Origin: Cichorium intybus
Taxonomy: Eukaryota; Streptophyta; Magnoliopsida; Asterales; Asteraceae
NCBI GenBank assembly: GCA_023525715.1
Contig: CM042013.1
Location: 72,322,994-72,386,993 of the forward strand
Length of the DNA: 64,000 nucleotides
Direction of reading: 5' to 3'
Shown: positions 40,746 through 52,126 of the stretch, one piece after another
Numbering within the stretch: the stretch's first letter is position 1
Layout of the letters: every line of letters starts with the position of its first letter
The notes under the pieces: model-generated
What the model was told of the DNA's origin: nothing
Database searches by the model: none
What the model saw: only the letters and a program-made list of their open reading frames with translations
Translations under genes and position numbers: made by a program

Positions 40746-41644
40746 TGTGGGGTTTTTTTTTTTTCTTTCCAATTTCGGATTTTCCACTATAATTAAATCC
40801 GGTGTTCGTCTGATTATCGTTTACATTTTGATCTAAACAACTATTTTGTTAATAAAATCCAGTTATTCAAAAAACTTGTCGGTAATTTTGTGATTAATTA
40901 AAAAATCTATATTATCATTTTATATAATTATATTTCTATTTAAGAATCTATACGAACTTAGAATTTTCATATAAGATATTTATATGGGTATGGTCATACT
41001 TCCATCATTTGTCTTTCTCTTCACAACACATCAAATTTTCTTTCTATTTTCCACTCTAAACTAAACCATAATTAAATCATTATATTACTTGTTTTTTTTT
41101 TTTTTTCATGTCACACATTTGAGTACAAGACACAATGCTGATGGTACAAGTGTTTGCAAAGATAACACTTAACAAAGCCACCTGCTCCGGTATGCCATGG
41201 CAGCATGTTTTTTCCCGATACCCACTACACAGGGCGGTGTAACCGCCACTAACCGCCACCACACCGGTACCAAAACTCCACATCGGACATCCACGTAAAA
41301 AAAGAAAACTTGTACGTAGAACAATTTCAATTTAATACCATATAAACACATACAATACCATATAAGATGCATGCATGATCATATACAAACAAACACATAT
41401 ACATGCATCATGACATACGTACACGTAATATAATAAGACGTGATAACGAAAAAAGAAAACTTGTACGTACAACAATTTCAATTTGTTCCCTTAAGAATGT
41501 CTGCCCCATTATCCGATTTGAAGCTTTTTACAGTCTTTTTCTAACCGTGGGATTGACCCAGACTGCCACGTGTCATGATCAAATCGCATTTTACTCTCTC
41601 TCCACTGCCATATCAACAAAGAAACTGACCAACACAGAAACGAA
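40746..41644. other. Region upstream of F-box gene 2
   Basis: Non-coding. Sequence at 41080-41380 is less AT-rich, and the string AAAAGAAAACTTGTACGTA occurs twice (about 41300 and 41452). The last 150 bp before the ATG should hold the promoter and 5' UTR; no clear TATA box stands out. Confidence 0.45.
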
Positions 41645-43397
41645 ATGGGTTTTCCGGCAGACACAGAAATGAGCAAGAAGAGGGTAGTGGTGTCGAGCAA
41701 TGATCAGACGTCGGTGATGGCGGAGGAGGAGCGGCGGAGGCCATGGGAGGGTTTGAATCCGGAGATACTGGCGTTGATTTTCGTAAGGATACCGGCGGAG
41801 GAAATGGTGAGCTGTGTTCCGTTTGTTTGTAGGCCGTGGATGGAGGTGGTGGCTGGGCCGTATTGCTGGCAGGAAATCGACGTTCAGGCGTGGTGTCGGC
41901 GTCGGAATGATAGTCATGCGGTGGACCTGGTGGTGAAGAAGCTGATACGGCGGAGCAAGTGGTCGGTTCAACGCCTATCTGCCTACCGCATGGGAGAATC
42001 TGGATTCTTCTTTGCTGCTAACTGGTAATGTTTCTGTCATTCTCTGTGTTTATATAAGGATACTTTAAAGCTTCCATGGTGTTCTTCATCTTCATCTTCA
42101 TCTTTTAGTTAACAAAAATGAGAATAAGGTTATAATACATAAACGAACTCAGATCCTCAAATATGGAGTAAAAAATCTAATATCAACGATGTTTTAGACA
42201 CGAAAATGAATCTGGATTCAATCATCTTTTATTGAAATTTTCATTTACGAAACTATTTTGGTTTTGATTCAATTTGTTATGCTTCTTTGGTTTGTGGGTA
42301 GTTTTTGATTTGATGTTTTTATTTTTTATTGTCGACGGTGTAGAGAAAATGATGACATGATTTTTGTTTTTGTTCTTGATTTTGTTATATTTTCGGTTTA
42401 TCTTTTTTTGCTCTTGTTCATTGTTAAAGATGAACATGATGTTTTTACTCTTTTTAAATTTGTTTTTGTTGTTTATTGAATTTACTTTTGGTTTTGTTAT
42501 TCACTTGAATATGAAGATGAACGTATGAAGAGATGATGAAGAAGAAACGAAACGAGTGAAAATATGGGTATTTTAGTCATTTAGTTTACTATGAAAACCT
42601 TTTACCTTTTTTAGTAAACCCGAATGATATGCATTGATATTAAACAAGCGTGGATAAACAAGAATGAATGTGCCATTCTTCATATTTTGATTTTAAAAGT
42701 TACATCTCTATTTAACGATATACTTAACTTATTCTTATTATATTTCTTTATTTTGTAACATCTTTATTTTGCAACATCAGTTATGTTTGCTACAATTATT
42801 CATTTTGTCTAAAAACCAAATATGTGTTATAAAGCTTGTGACTATTCGATAAACTTATCGACTAACAATTTCTTTTATTTTTTTTCTTTATTTTGAAGTG
42901 GAAGATTTTTAAAAGTGCTTGAAATCCCAATGAGTGGAATCACCGACCAAATGGTATCAAAGCACATAAAACCATTACCAAATCTCGCATTCTCGGACAT
43001 AAGCAATTGCTTAAAAATCACATCCAATGGGATCGCGACATTTGGCACCAATTGCAAGTCTCTAATTCGCTTGAAACGAAACATGCTTCCACTCGAAGAT
43101 TCCTTACCCACAAACGATTCCGAACCAAAATCCATAGCCGACACAATGCCAAAACTACAAAAAATCGAACTTTGTTTTGGTAGATTTGGTGATTCCGGTC
43201 TTTCGGAAATCCTCACAAAATGTAAGTCGCTAACGCATCTTGACATTCAAGGGAGTTGGAATGTGGAGTTGGAGGGAGAAATTGAAGGGATTTGTGAAAA
43301 GCTCGAGTGCTTCCAAAGTCCTTGGAGTAATTATGGTGACGAGTTTCTGGAATCGGAATCGGAATCAGGATCGGAATCAGAATTGGAATCGGAGTGA
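41645..43397 (+). CDS. F-box/LRR protein, FBW2-like (gene 2), two exons
   Basis: Paralogue of the gene at 16544, likely an SCF ligase substrate receptor. Exon 1 is 41645-42024 (donor GTAATG at 42025) and exon 2 is 42899-43397 (acceptor TTTGAAG ending at 42898). The joined product is 292 residues, and the phase-2 intron sits at the same Cys codon as in gene 1 but is 874 bp long. The F-box is at about residues 34-76 (NPEILALIFVRIP, VCRPWMEVVAGPYCW). LRR-like segments include VLEIPMSGITD, SNGIATFGTNCKSL, IADTMPKLQKIEL and LTHLDIQGSWNVEL. The Glu-Ser tail is short. Both exons are open and the splice sites canonical, so it looks functional. In Arabidopsis, FBW2 promotes ARGONAUTE1 turnover; whether this paralogue does so is unknown. 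Confidence 0.87.
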
Positions 43398-43956
43398 GTT
43401 GAGGGATTTTTGTTGGTTTTGTTTTGTTTTAATGTTTTGGTTATTTTAAGCTAAGAAGAAAGGGAGTAGACATATAGGATTTGGGAATACAATGGAAAAT
43501 GACATGTGTGATTTTTTGTAGGTGGCAAAGATGTATTTTGTCGTGATATGCTCATATGTCACAAGTGAATGCTTATTTACACATCCTTTTTTTGACTTTT
43601 TTTTTTACTTGGGTGACGTTTTACGGTATTATACGAAACATTGAAAAACGTTTCTACTTGTTTAATTACAGATGGATTAGTTTTGATTGTATCTTATGTC
43701 AAAGTAGTAAAATTGAAAATTTTGGAAAAGATTAATGGGACAAATAGTTAATCGGCTAGAAGTCGATGGAAGTCTAAGTACTGAAATACAAATTGTATAC
43801 CGTTTTTAGAATTTATAATAAAGTGTTAATTATGATATTATATAGTTTTAAGGGTGGACGGAGTTGATCATTCTAATTTTTTCAACCCAAAAAGTCACAT
43901 AACTTTTTTTTTTTTTCTCTAACCCTCCCAACCTATAGTCTTCAATTATGTTTTGG
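43398..43956. other. Downstream region of F-box gene 2
   Basis: AT-rich, non-coding, probably containing the 3' UTR. Nothing else recognised. Confidence 0.45.
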
Positions 43957-44220
43957 TCATTCCCACTTAACCTCACACATTTTTTTAAAATATAAATAAA
44001 AATAAAAAACATACATAGTACAAGTTGTTAAAACGCTATAAGTTGTGAAATTACAATTTGTCACTACATCATTGCCTACGATTGTTCCATTTGAGTCATT
44101 TACAAAAGTTACACATCCCTCGTCTTTAATTGTTGTAGACATTTTAATGAAAAGTACACAACTTCGTAGTGCCCCTTTTGACCACCAAGTCACAAGGAAA
44201 CAATGTATCTCTCTATTCAT
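43957..44220 (-). pseudogene. Possible copia protease-region remnant
   Basis: The minus-strand frame contains TIKDEGCVTFVNDSNGTIVG, which resembles the stretch just after the protease in copia polyproteins (a K-D-x-G-x-V-T-F-x-D/N-x-S-x-G-x-I-x-G pattern). No other copia motif lies nearby, so this is tentative. Confidence 0.35.
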
Positions 44221-45171
44221 TTTTCACATTTTCTTTCTTTTCTTTACAATCCCTGGCAAAGTGGTTGGGTCCTTGACAATTGTGATAGATAATTTCGATA
44301 TTTTCAACAAAAGTTGACTTTTATGCTAGAGAAGGGTTTGGCTTCAGGATGTTTGGCTGATAACGAGTTAACTAATTTTGCTAAGAGGGTGGCATTTTGG
44401 TGTTTTGGAGGAGGTATTGTGGTTGTGGAGGGTGGTTTAAGTTATGAGGTTGCGGGGTAAACTTTGGATGATTATATGTTTAATGATGACCTTGGGAATG
44501 TTAGCCATAACATTTTTGGTATTGGGATGTTCTGTGATACATTGTAGGTAAGAAACTATTGAGCTTGGTGAGGGCTGAATTGAGATTTTTTATCCTTTTT
44601 GCTTAGTTTCTTCAAACATATCTTGTATAGTAATCCATATTTGAGTGCATTTGTGTAATTTTGAATGAGATAAATAAACTATGAGGACGAATTCCACAAT
44701 TTGATCATTCTCCGTTGTGTTCAAAATGAAGTGGATAGGTTATCTAGCTATGGGAACACCACCAAGTGCTCCTTCAGAGTTATTATTCCTTGGGGAGATA
44801 ATAGGCACATTGATGTCCTACTTCCAACGATATCCAGACATTGTTGCCTTGCCGTTTTAAATAATTGATCATACGAATTGTTCAATGATGCCACTCTTGG
44901 CAATAAGGATCACAACTCGTGTAAAACTGTCGCAACTGTTTGCAACATTCATTGAGTATTTTTGTTGCATATTCTATATTGTTTTTCTTAAATAAAAACG
45001 AGTAACAATGGTATATAACGATTCTTTCTTACCAACACGGAAATGTGAAGAACCAAGTTTTTCCTTAATGATAATCAACATGGTTTAGGCGTCTATAGAA
45101 GTTTGGTCGCTTGCTCTGATGGGGATTATAAAGTTCGTTAATTTTATTACAGTTTTCGAGGTACTGTTTAT
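44221..45171. other. Unassigned DNA with a short unrecognised protein-like piece
   Basis: At about 44322-44550 the + strand reads MLEKGLASGCLADNELTNFA and a further 20 or so residues, then a stop, then TLDDYMFNDDLGNVSHNIFG. The even composition suggests an old gene or retroelement fragment, but I do not recognise it. The remainder is AT-rich non-coding DNA. Confidence 0.3.
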
Positions 45172-45292
45172 TGTTAAAATATAGAATCACTTGATATAAT
45201 GAGAGCTTAACCTCATATAAATAGGTATACAAAATGGACTATTGGTCTAACCTAAACCTTAATGGGTAGTAGTCTAACCCTAATCACTAACA
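45172..45292 (-). repeat. TRIM LTR A
   Basis: Begins TGTTAAAATATAG and ends CACTAACA. It contains CCTAA-rich strings that only superficially resemble telomere repeats. Confidence 0.55.
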
Positions 45293-45623
45293 TCCCCATG
45301 TAGTTTGATCGGGGGTGGGGGAGATGATTAAACTGATAAAATAAATAAAACATAAACACATAATTGAAAAACAGCGGCAGTGAGATGATGACTGTAGTGT
45401 TGATAAAGGGAGAAAGAGACGACTGCAAATTAGAGGTTGCCCGACGAAGAATGTCTAGAGAATAAGAAGCTATCCAAGGACTTGTATTATTATTTATGTA
45501 AAGAAAGAGGAAAATGACCAACATTGAAGGCACATCTGACAATCATAGAAGGTCGCCGAAGGTGGAGGTCGCCATCCGGGGTTGTGGTTAGCAGTAAGGT
45601 TTTAACCTAAAGCTCTGATACCA

Positions 45624-45745
45624 TATTATAATAAGAAATCCCATGATTATCATAATGAGGGGTTAACCTTATCTAAATAGGGATACAAAGTAGGCACTTA
45701 GCCTAACCTAAACCCTAATGGCTAACCTAACCCTAATCACTAACA
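45624..45745 (-). repeat. TRIM LTR B
   Basis: Begins TATTATAATAAG directly after GCTCTGATACCA and ends CACTAACA. Clearly similar to A. Confidence 0.55.
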
Positions 45746-46332
45746 CCCTAGTTTATCGGGATGAGACAATTAAATTGGGAAAATAAACAAAATATAAAAA
45801 ACATAATTGAAAAACAGCGACAGTGGCGTTGACAGAGCTCTGACGATGACAACTAACAATGACTGCTCATCGGAGAAGAAGAGAGGTGGAGTGATGGCCA
45901 TAGGCGGTTCCGTTGAAGCAGAAGAGAGAGTCGCGACAACGATCATGGAGCCGACGACACATGAGTCTAGAGAAAGGTAGCGATCAAAGAGAGAGGGCTC
46001 GAGCTGTGGCGGACGGAGCCAAATTCCGACAATATCAATCGCTGCAGTGTTGATAGAGGAAGAGAGAGAGAGAGAGAGATGACTGCAAATCAGAGGTTGC
46101 TCGACGAAGAATGTCTAGAGAAGAAGAAGGCATCCAAGAAGAGGGGCCGAAGTAGACGAGGCAGTAGAAGAAACCGATGACGGAGCTCCGGTTTGGTGCC
46201 AGCGGCTGTACTATTATATATGTGAAACAAAGAGGAAACGGAAAAACATTGAAGGCACCTCCGACGACTAGAAGGTCGCCAGATGTACGGGTCAGCAATA
46301 AGATTTTAACCTAGAGCTCTTATCTGATACCA

Positions 46333-46477
46333 TATTATAATATAAAATAACTTGATAATGTTAATGAAAGTTTAACCTCATATAAATATGGATACAAAAC
46401 GGGCTCTTAGCCTAACCTAAATCCTAATGTGTTAATCTAAACCCTAATGGGTGTTAGTCTAACTCTAATAACTAAGA
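46333..46477 (-). repeat. TRIM LTR C
   Basis: Begins TATTATAATATAAAA and ends ACTAAGA. It has a small internal duplication of the CTAACCCTAATGGG part relative to A and B. Confidence 0.5.
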
Positions 46478-46559
46478 GTTATCTTATCTGATTTGCTGTC
46501 TAAAAGCTCCTTATTCACGTGCTAGTGGTTGTATATATAGTTTGCTTTGTTGTTGGGTC

Positions 46560-46749
46560 TAGCCAAGTTCACTGACATTTGATGTCTCCTTACTTAACTT
46601 TGTTGCTATTTTTGACATTGGTGATGTGATATTGAAATGTTTGCCTTTTTGGTGTTGTCTCTCTTTCCATGTTTTTTCATTTGAACTTATTGTACTTGCC
46701 CCGCGTCACTTCTCTACTTATATTAATATCTTTGCCTTAAAAAAAAAAG
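46560..46749 (+). mobile_element. LINE-like 3' tail
   Basis: A T-rich stretch ends TTAATATCTTTGCCTT and then ten A residues, a form often seen at the 3' end of plant LINEs. Part of it (TGACATTGGTG to TTATTGTAC) recurs at about 57181-57266 without the poly-A. No ORF remains. Confidence 0.35.
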
Positions 46750-46860
46750 CAAACAACAAATAAATTTAATATGTAAAATGGAACAACTTTTTTGAATAAC
46801 CAATAAAATAATTGTTTTATATAGAATAAGATTTAGTTAAAAACATAATTTCATTTGGTA

Positions 46861-47640
46861 AAAATTCATTTTAACATCTAGTAAATCGAATAGGAGTAAA
46901 TAAAACTTGCTGCTCCTAAACCTCATTTCTTAAATTATCATGTGTTACATAAAATTTGATATAAAGTTTTTTATAATATAATATAAATATATTTTTATAT
47001 ATCTATACCATATTATAATATATATAAAAAACTAATAGATATTTATAAACTCATCTTCTTTTCTTTTTCTCATCTATGTGGGACAAACCAAAACCCAAAG
47101 ACCACCTTCAACATATAATCTTTAAATTATTTATTAGAGATGACATCTAGAAACGATGCACAAGTGTAACGCTTGTTAATTAAACCCGATGGTGATATAT
47201 TATAACCCGAATTGATCTATTTATAAGTAAATTAATGGTTCAAACTTCTCACTTGTGTCCCGTTAATAACCCACTTTACATTAAACTTTAAGAACAAAAG
47301 TTATTTGATACTAGTTATTTTGTTTTCTTGCACAAGTCTATAATTCAAACAGCAAAAAGCTGCTTCACATTCATGGGAATTATATATTGCTGCGATTCAT
47401 TCTACAAAATGTTTGAAAATATGGTGGAAATTGCTTCTCTATGATGATAAAGATTCCAAAACACATCGCTTCTCCTCTTCAAGCAATAACTAGATATCAC
47501 AACACATTGCACATATCTGCATATACCTATGAATCCTAAAATGAAACATGTATGATCAACATCAAACATTTTAGTTTCTGTCTTTTGCAAAAATAATATC
47601 GTGGTTTGTATTAAAAACTAGAGTAGCAAAACGGACCACA
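46861..47640. repeat. Diverged repeat Y, copy A
   Basis: Non-coding. It shares long blocks with 56639-56950 and 58085-58620, starting around CTCATCTTCTTTTC and running through GTGTCCCGTTAA and AATTCAAACAGCAA. It is useful as an unoccupied version of the intact copia insertion site (TCATC once, at about 47051). Confidence 0.65.
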
Positions 47641-48039
47641 CCACAACGACTGTTATGGTCAAAGTCGGTCCAGAAAAAGCCCATTCCAGTTGGATCCAAA
47701 TAGGCCCGAATAAAGTTATTATCTTTGCACTTATAACAAAAAGTGAAATTATAGGTTTAATTTTTTTAATAGCAAACTAATCTACTTCCATTTTACACCT
47801 TTCGACCCTAACATGACTAGAATTTTCACCACTTGGATTGAGCCATACACCTTGGTACCGCTGGACTATAAACCATTTGGTAAATTATGGGTTTAATGAC
47901 CACATAAATAAAATATGGTAGCATAAAAAGAGGTTGGCCATGGCACCATATATATCGAAGTAAGCATGTTATTGTGCAATTAGGATTTCATATTTTGTAG
48001 CATCGCTTAATTTCAGCCGTCATTGTACTTGTATGACTA

Positions 48040-48313
48040 GGCTAAGCGGAGTAGGGAGTAAGGGTGCCGGAGGCATCAGAGGTGGCAAGGTTTGCCGGCA
48101 ACAAACACCGGGCCGCAACCGCGGAAAAGTCTGGGCGGCAAGCCCAAACCGCACCCACATGCCGCTGTTGTCTCTCTCATGTTCCTCTCTTCTCTTCTCC
48201 TCTCTTGTTGCTGGCAACCATCCCCTGCTGCTGTCTTCATTTCTTCTCTCCTTCAAAAACCTAACCTGATTGCTGATGTAGAGTGGATGCCACCGACACC
48301 ACTCCCCTCAGCC
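48040..48313. mobile_element. MITE with GGCTAAGCGG-type inverted ends
   Basis: The left end GGCTAAGCGGAGTAGGGAG and the right end (inverse GGCTGAGGGGAGTGG) are imperfect inverted repeats of about 30 bp. The short 3 bp flanks suggest a PIF/Harbinger-type MITE, but they do not match exactly. Overlapping frames at 48033-48316 on both strands come from its GC-rich interior and are not convincing genes. Confidence 0.4.
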
Positions 48314-48582
48314 TAATAGCCCAACATTGCATCCACCGGTTTTTGTTTAGCTTTGTTTGAACCGGACAACAACTTATTTCCCCAAATTCGGTCACCATAA
48401 CTTTCCATACAACATCTGTAATCGATTAAGTTCATTTAATAAAAGGGTCGATTAGTCTTAACTTATTTGTTACCAAAAGTTCGTACTTTGAGTACACCTT
48501 TGAAGGTGGATAGTCGACACCACATATTGTTGTAGGGTGTACATGCTAGAGACGATGGAAGTAGAACAAAAAAGGTCGGTAT

Positions 48583-48771
48583 CAGGGGCGGATGCAGGAT
48601 TTACCGGTAGTTGTGGCACCAGATTTGTTTTTTTCCCGAGCTAATATAAGTAGTGGCATTTTTTTTCTATAGGGTTGCACCCTAATAGGAAAGAAAAAAT
48701 TTTGCACTGCGTCTCCGAAATTTAGCCGATGCCCGGGCCACCTCGGGACACCAATTAAATCTGCCACGATC
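48583..48771. mobile_element. Possible hAT-type MITE remnant
   Basis: It starts CAGGGGCGGATGCAGGATTT, a terminus common in plant hAT-related MITEs, and ends AAATCTGCCACGATC, a decayed inverse. No target duplication could be found. Confidence 0.35.
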
Positions 48772-48801
48772 AGAAATAGGGATTTTGAGATGCCATTATT
48801 A

Positions 48802-49131
48802 TGTAGTGTTTAAAACAATTATAAACAGCAGCTTCCCTTTGATTACAATGCAAATATGAGAAAGAAATAAAATTCACTCACGATGCAATGAAAGTAAAAA
48901 GGAAAAGGTTGACTAAAAGCTTTTTACTTTTCTTTTATTATTCATAGGTACGTGGCCTTTTATATAGCCTTACAAGAGGTGAACTATGAAAAGATAAAAC
49001 CAACTAATGTTATCTAAAAATCGGAAGATTTCTACTATCCTAGATCAATACCAATTCAAACTAATAAACTATTAATAAAATATAAAAAGATAAATACTAA
49101 TTCGTGTATATCTAAATCAATTAATCCAACA
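48802..49131 (-). repeat. Left (3') LTR of the small copia element
   Basis: 330 bp and full length. It contains CCTTTTATATAG, a TATA box on the minus strand. Confidence 0.85.
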
Positions 49132-49937
49132 ATCACCCCCTTAATTGATTTAAGCATACCACTCATTCATAGCAGTGCTCAATCATCATTTCTTTCAAAC
49201 CATCTTGATTCTCGACCTTTCCCGGACACCCAACCTCCACCTCGGTCACATCCAAAGTCTTCTTTAGCTCAACCAATTTTAATTGTTCACGACACTTGTA
49301 ACATGTAACATGGCGTACCGTTGTACACGTTCATTAACATCACGACTTTTCCTGGATCCACGACCTCTTCCCCGGCCACATCCGAAGCCACCCGATTTGA
49401 ACCGCCACAGCCATAATGACGTTCACACCGTAGAGATTCTTCCACCGCTCAAGAAAACAAGGTGACCACCACCTATACTGTCTTCTATCACCCGCAATAT
49501 GAACCGAACTCAAAGCCACCTGCTTTGATTTCCTTCCGCTTGTCTTTTCCACGCCTTTTGAAAACTTCAACCTTTTTCTGATCAAACTCATTCCAAGAGA
49601 TTTATTCCACCGACTAAGAAAAACAAGCTCCAAGCTTTACCGTCTTCTTGCCCCTGCAGAACGAACTAAATCCAAAGCCATCTGTTTTGACGGATTTTTT
49701 CCGTTCGTCTTTGCAACACACTCCGTCGGTTGGTCTCTTTTCAATACGAACAGTTGATCAAGAGTAAAAGCTGTTTTTTTCCGCTAACAAAAACGATTCA
49801 CACCCCCTTCAATGGAACAAAAGAAAAAACTCTTTCCCCGCTGCGTCTACCCTGCAGCGAAGGGCTACATATTTCTTTGAAACCGACTCTCAAAACGGCT
49901 TCCTACGTCTTCCCGAGCCATAGGCTCTGATACCAAA
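49132..49937 (-). pseudogene. Truncated gag-like interior of the small copia element
   Basis: On the minus strand one frame gives GRGRGRGSRKSRD (about 49320-49370) and a neighbouring frame gives HVTCYKCREQ (about 49265-49300), the basic tail and first half of a gag zinc knuckle. Upstream, two imperfect direct copies spaced about 166 bp apart (CAAAGCCACCTGCTTTGA near 49515 and CAAAGCCATCTGTTTTGA near 49675 on the + strand) form most of the interior. No full gag and no pol. Confidence 0.6.
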
Positions 49938-50195
49938 TGTAGTGTTTAAAACAATTAAAAACAACAGCTTCCCTTTGATTACAATACAAATATGAGAAAG
50001 AAATAAAATTCCCTCACGATGCAATGAAAGTAAAAAGGAAAAGGTTGACTAAAAACTTTTTATTTTTCTTCTATTATTCATAGGTACGTGGCCTTTTATA
50101 TAGCCTTACAAGAGGTGAACTATGAAACGATAAAACCAACTTATGTTATCTAAAAATCGGAAGATTTCTACTATCCTAGATCAATAAATCCAACA
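49938..50195 (-). repeat. Right (5') LTR of the small copia element
   Basis: 258 bp. It lacks an internal segment next to the CCAACA end that the left LTR keeps. Confidence 0.85.
50084..50103 (-). promoter_or_regulatory. LTR promoter of the small copia element
   Basis: On the minus strand CTATATAAAAGGCCACGTAC gives a TATA box directly followed by a CACGT core, an ACGT element of the kind bound by plant bZIP factors. The ACGT core lies just downstream of the TATA box. Confidence 0.45.
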
Positions 50196-50671
50196 TATTA
50201 AACTTAGCAATGTTAATATTTTCAACAAAATATATAAGAATGTATATATGAAAATCAAGCAATACCTTAATGAAGTAATTGGAGAGAAAAACAAATGCTT
50301 CTAATATAAAATCACGTTGATAAATGAATATTTATAACTTAATGTATATAGTTATACAATTTCACCTTACACATAAAGGGAAACAAGAAAAAGTTTATAG
50401 AAACAAAAGAAAAATAAAACGTCAAATTAATTTGATTTTCCTCGCAACTCTTATTTTCACACACAATACTGTTGTGTCTTAATATATGTTAAGTTTCATT
50501 GTTCACTTTCATCAATTATTTCCAAACCCTGCAAAACCTTGAATGATTGAAAAACCCCTTAAAATATTTATATTTGTTACAACATAGGTTTTTTTTTTAA
50601 TCCAAATAAGCAGCGTACTTTTATTTAAATTCCAAAACAAATATAAGTATTCTCAAAAGAAATTATTGTCA
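50196..50671. other. Intergenic DNA, no gene seen
   Basis: AT-rich. It may be the body of the Helitron-like element ending at 50702; I could not find its 5' end. Confidence 0.4.
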
Positions 50672-50702
50672 CCGCTGCATTGCACGGGTAGAGTACTGCT
50701 AG
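50672..50702 (+). mobile_element. Helitron-like 3' terminus
   Basis: Hairpin CCG-c-TGC-att-GCA-CGG (50672-50687), then CTAG at 50699-50702 followed by T. Layout and spacing fit Helitron 3' ends. Confidence 0.45.
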
Positions 50703-50949
50703 TTATATTTTATCGGTATTTGCAATGCCATTATATGATTTAATAGAAAAATGTAAAATGAAAAAAAAAAATCAAATATCCCTTCTTGAGTAAGGTTAGA
50801 TTTGTTTTTATGTTTTTCTTTCATCTTATTTTCAGTTTCAAATATAAGTATTCGAAAAAGTTGTTGTAAATATTTGTTAAGTTTAATCGAACATGACATT
50901 TTCCTGCTGCCTCCATAACCTACTTGGTTACTTTGTTTGGTCTGGTTTT

Positions 50950-51547
50950 GCTCCTTAGCCTCCCAATTCTTATTAGGAAGTTATAAATTAATTTTTATAA
51001 TTATATATTTTCATTCATAACTAAATTATGTGATGCTAGTACATAAAAGTAAATAAAACTTGCAGCTTTTAAACATACTCAACAAACCAAAGAGATTGTA
51101 ATTTTGGTTTTCTCTAGCTTCTTGCTAGAGATATTTTAAAATTCCTTTGCCGTTAAAAAAAAAATCACCAAAACGTGAAAAATGCAAAAAATCCAGAAAA
51201 AACCGAAACCTAAAAAACAAATAAAAAACCTGATCAAATAAAACATATTGAAGATCTATCCCTGAAAAAATTTAAAGATATACACCAAAACGATTCATGG
51301 TTTCTTCATCGAACCTGCAATCAAAGCATACAAAATTCAATGAAAAATTGCATTGATAATAAAGAACGGACACCGATGAATGAGAGAAAATAAACTAGAG
51401 AAAACATGTTAGTAATCAAAGTGTGGATGAAAGGTAATTAACGGAGAAGATGACCAATATTATTATTTAGAAAAATAAGATATTTGAATTTGAAGGTAAA
51501 TAAGTAAAACTTGTCTATATATTATCTAATCAATTTTTAAACTCATC
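50950..51547. repeat. Diverged repeat Y, copy B, left part
   Basis: Matches 57540-57890 in blocks (GAAGATC, CCTTGAAAAAA, TCAATGAAAAATTGCA, GGTAATTAA...GGAGAA). It is interrupted by the intact copia element and continues at 56639. Confidence 0.6.
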
Positions 51548-52016
51548 TGTTATGAATAAATTATATCGACAATAAAATAAAATAATAATACGATAAAGAA
51601 AAATAAATGTGGACACAAGGATTTAACGTGGAAAAACCCTTTCGGGAAAAAACCACGGGCACAACCGATGATGATCACTATATGAGAAAAATGAGGAGGT
51701 TACAAGATTTGGAACTGAAAAATATATATCTCTCTTTTTTTTAATACACAGAGCCTCACAATATATATCTATGTATATATATTTCACTCAATGGTTTTGG
51801 ACGTCTTCTGATTGCATATAATCATCCCTATATATAGGGATGAAAGGGCCGATATGTGCAGCGTTTGTTGAACAAAAAAGGTGTGCGCCTGCAATTGAAA
51901 AATCACCGTTCAAAGTTTAAAACAAATTTGCATTTGAGTTTGAATATTATTCATGTGGGGCCCACATGTTTTCTTTTCATTTGTCTTTGCTTGCTTTTTT
52001 AAAGGCATCTTTCACA
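51548..52016 (-). repeat. Left (3') LTR of the complete copia element
   Basis: 469 bp, the same length as and apparently identical to the right LTR. Confidence 0.95.
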
Positions 52017-52126
52017 ATCTCCACCTTGACTTTAAAAGCAATAAGTAATCAAACTCCACCTTGAGACGAATTTCCATTTGTAGAACTCCTCATTATAAAA
52101 TCATCGTGTGCCAACAATCCTTGAAA

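Larger units (their letters stand above)
45172..46477 (-). mobile_element. TRIM-type array with three LTRs and two interiors
   Basis: Three related direct repeats of 121-145 bp (45172-45292, 45624-45745, 46333-46477) are separated by interiors of 331 and 587 bp. Left of the second repeat the + strand reads GCTCTGATACCA, a Met-tRNA primer site on the minus strand; before the third it is decayed. Purine-rich tracts (minus strand) follow the first and second repeats. This is a tandem miniature LTR retroelement. Neither interior codes for a known protein. A possible degenerate target duplication (TTTAT and GTTAT) flanks the array. All copies are clearly diverged, so it is old. Confidence 0.6.
48802..50195 (-). 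mobile_element. Small non-autonomous copia-type LTR element
   Basis: LTRs at 48802-49131 (330 bp) and 49938-50195 (258 bp), TGTAGTG...CCAACA, with a perfect 5 bp duplication TATTA (48797-48801, 50196-50200). The minus strand next to the right LTR reads TTTGGTATCAGAGCC, the primer site, and next to the left LTR AAGGGGGTGAT, the purine tract. The 806 bp interior holds only gag scraps. The right LTR lacks about 72 bp present in the left. The total of 1394 bp is near the TRIM size range. Confidence 0.85.

Noticed and set aside
45190..45290. CCTAAACC / AACCCTAAT strings resembling telomere repeat
   Set aside because: Irregular, not tandem, and part of a repeated LTR with a primer site next to it.
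48033..48316. Four overlapping open frames on both strands
   Set aside because: They lie inside a small MITE-like element, are all short and none has a recognisable motif; GC-rich sequence simply lacks stops.
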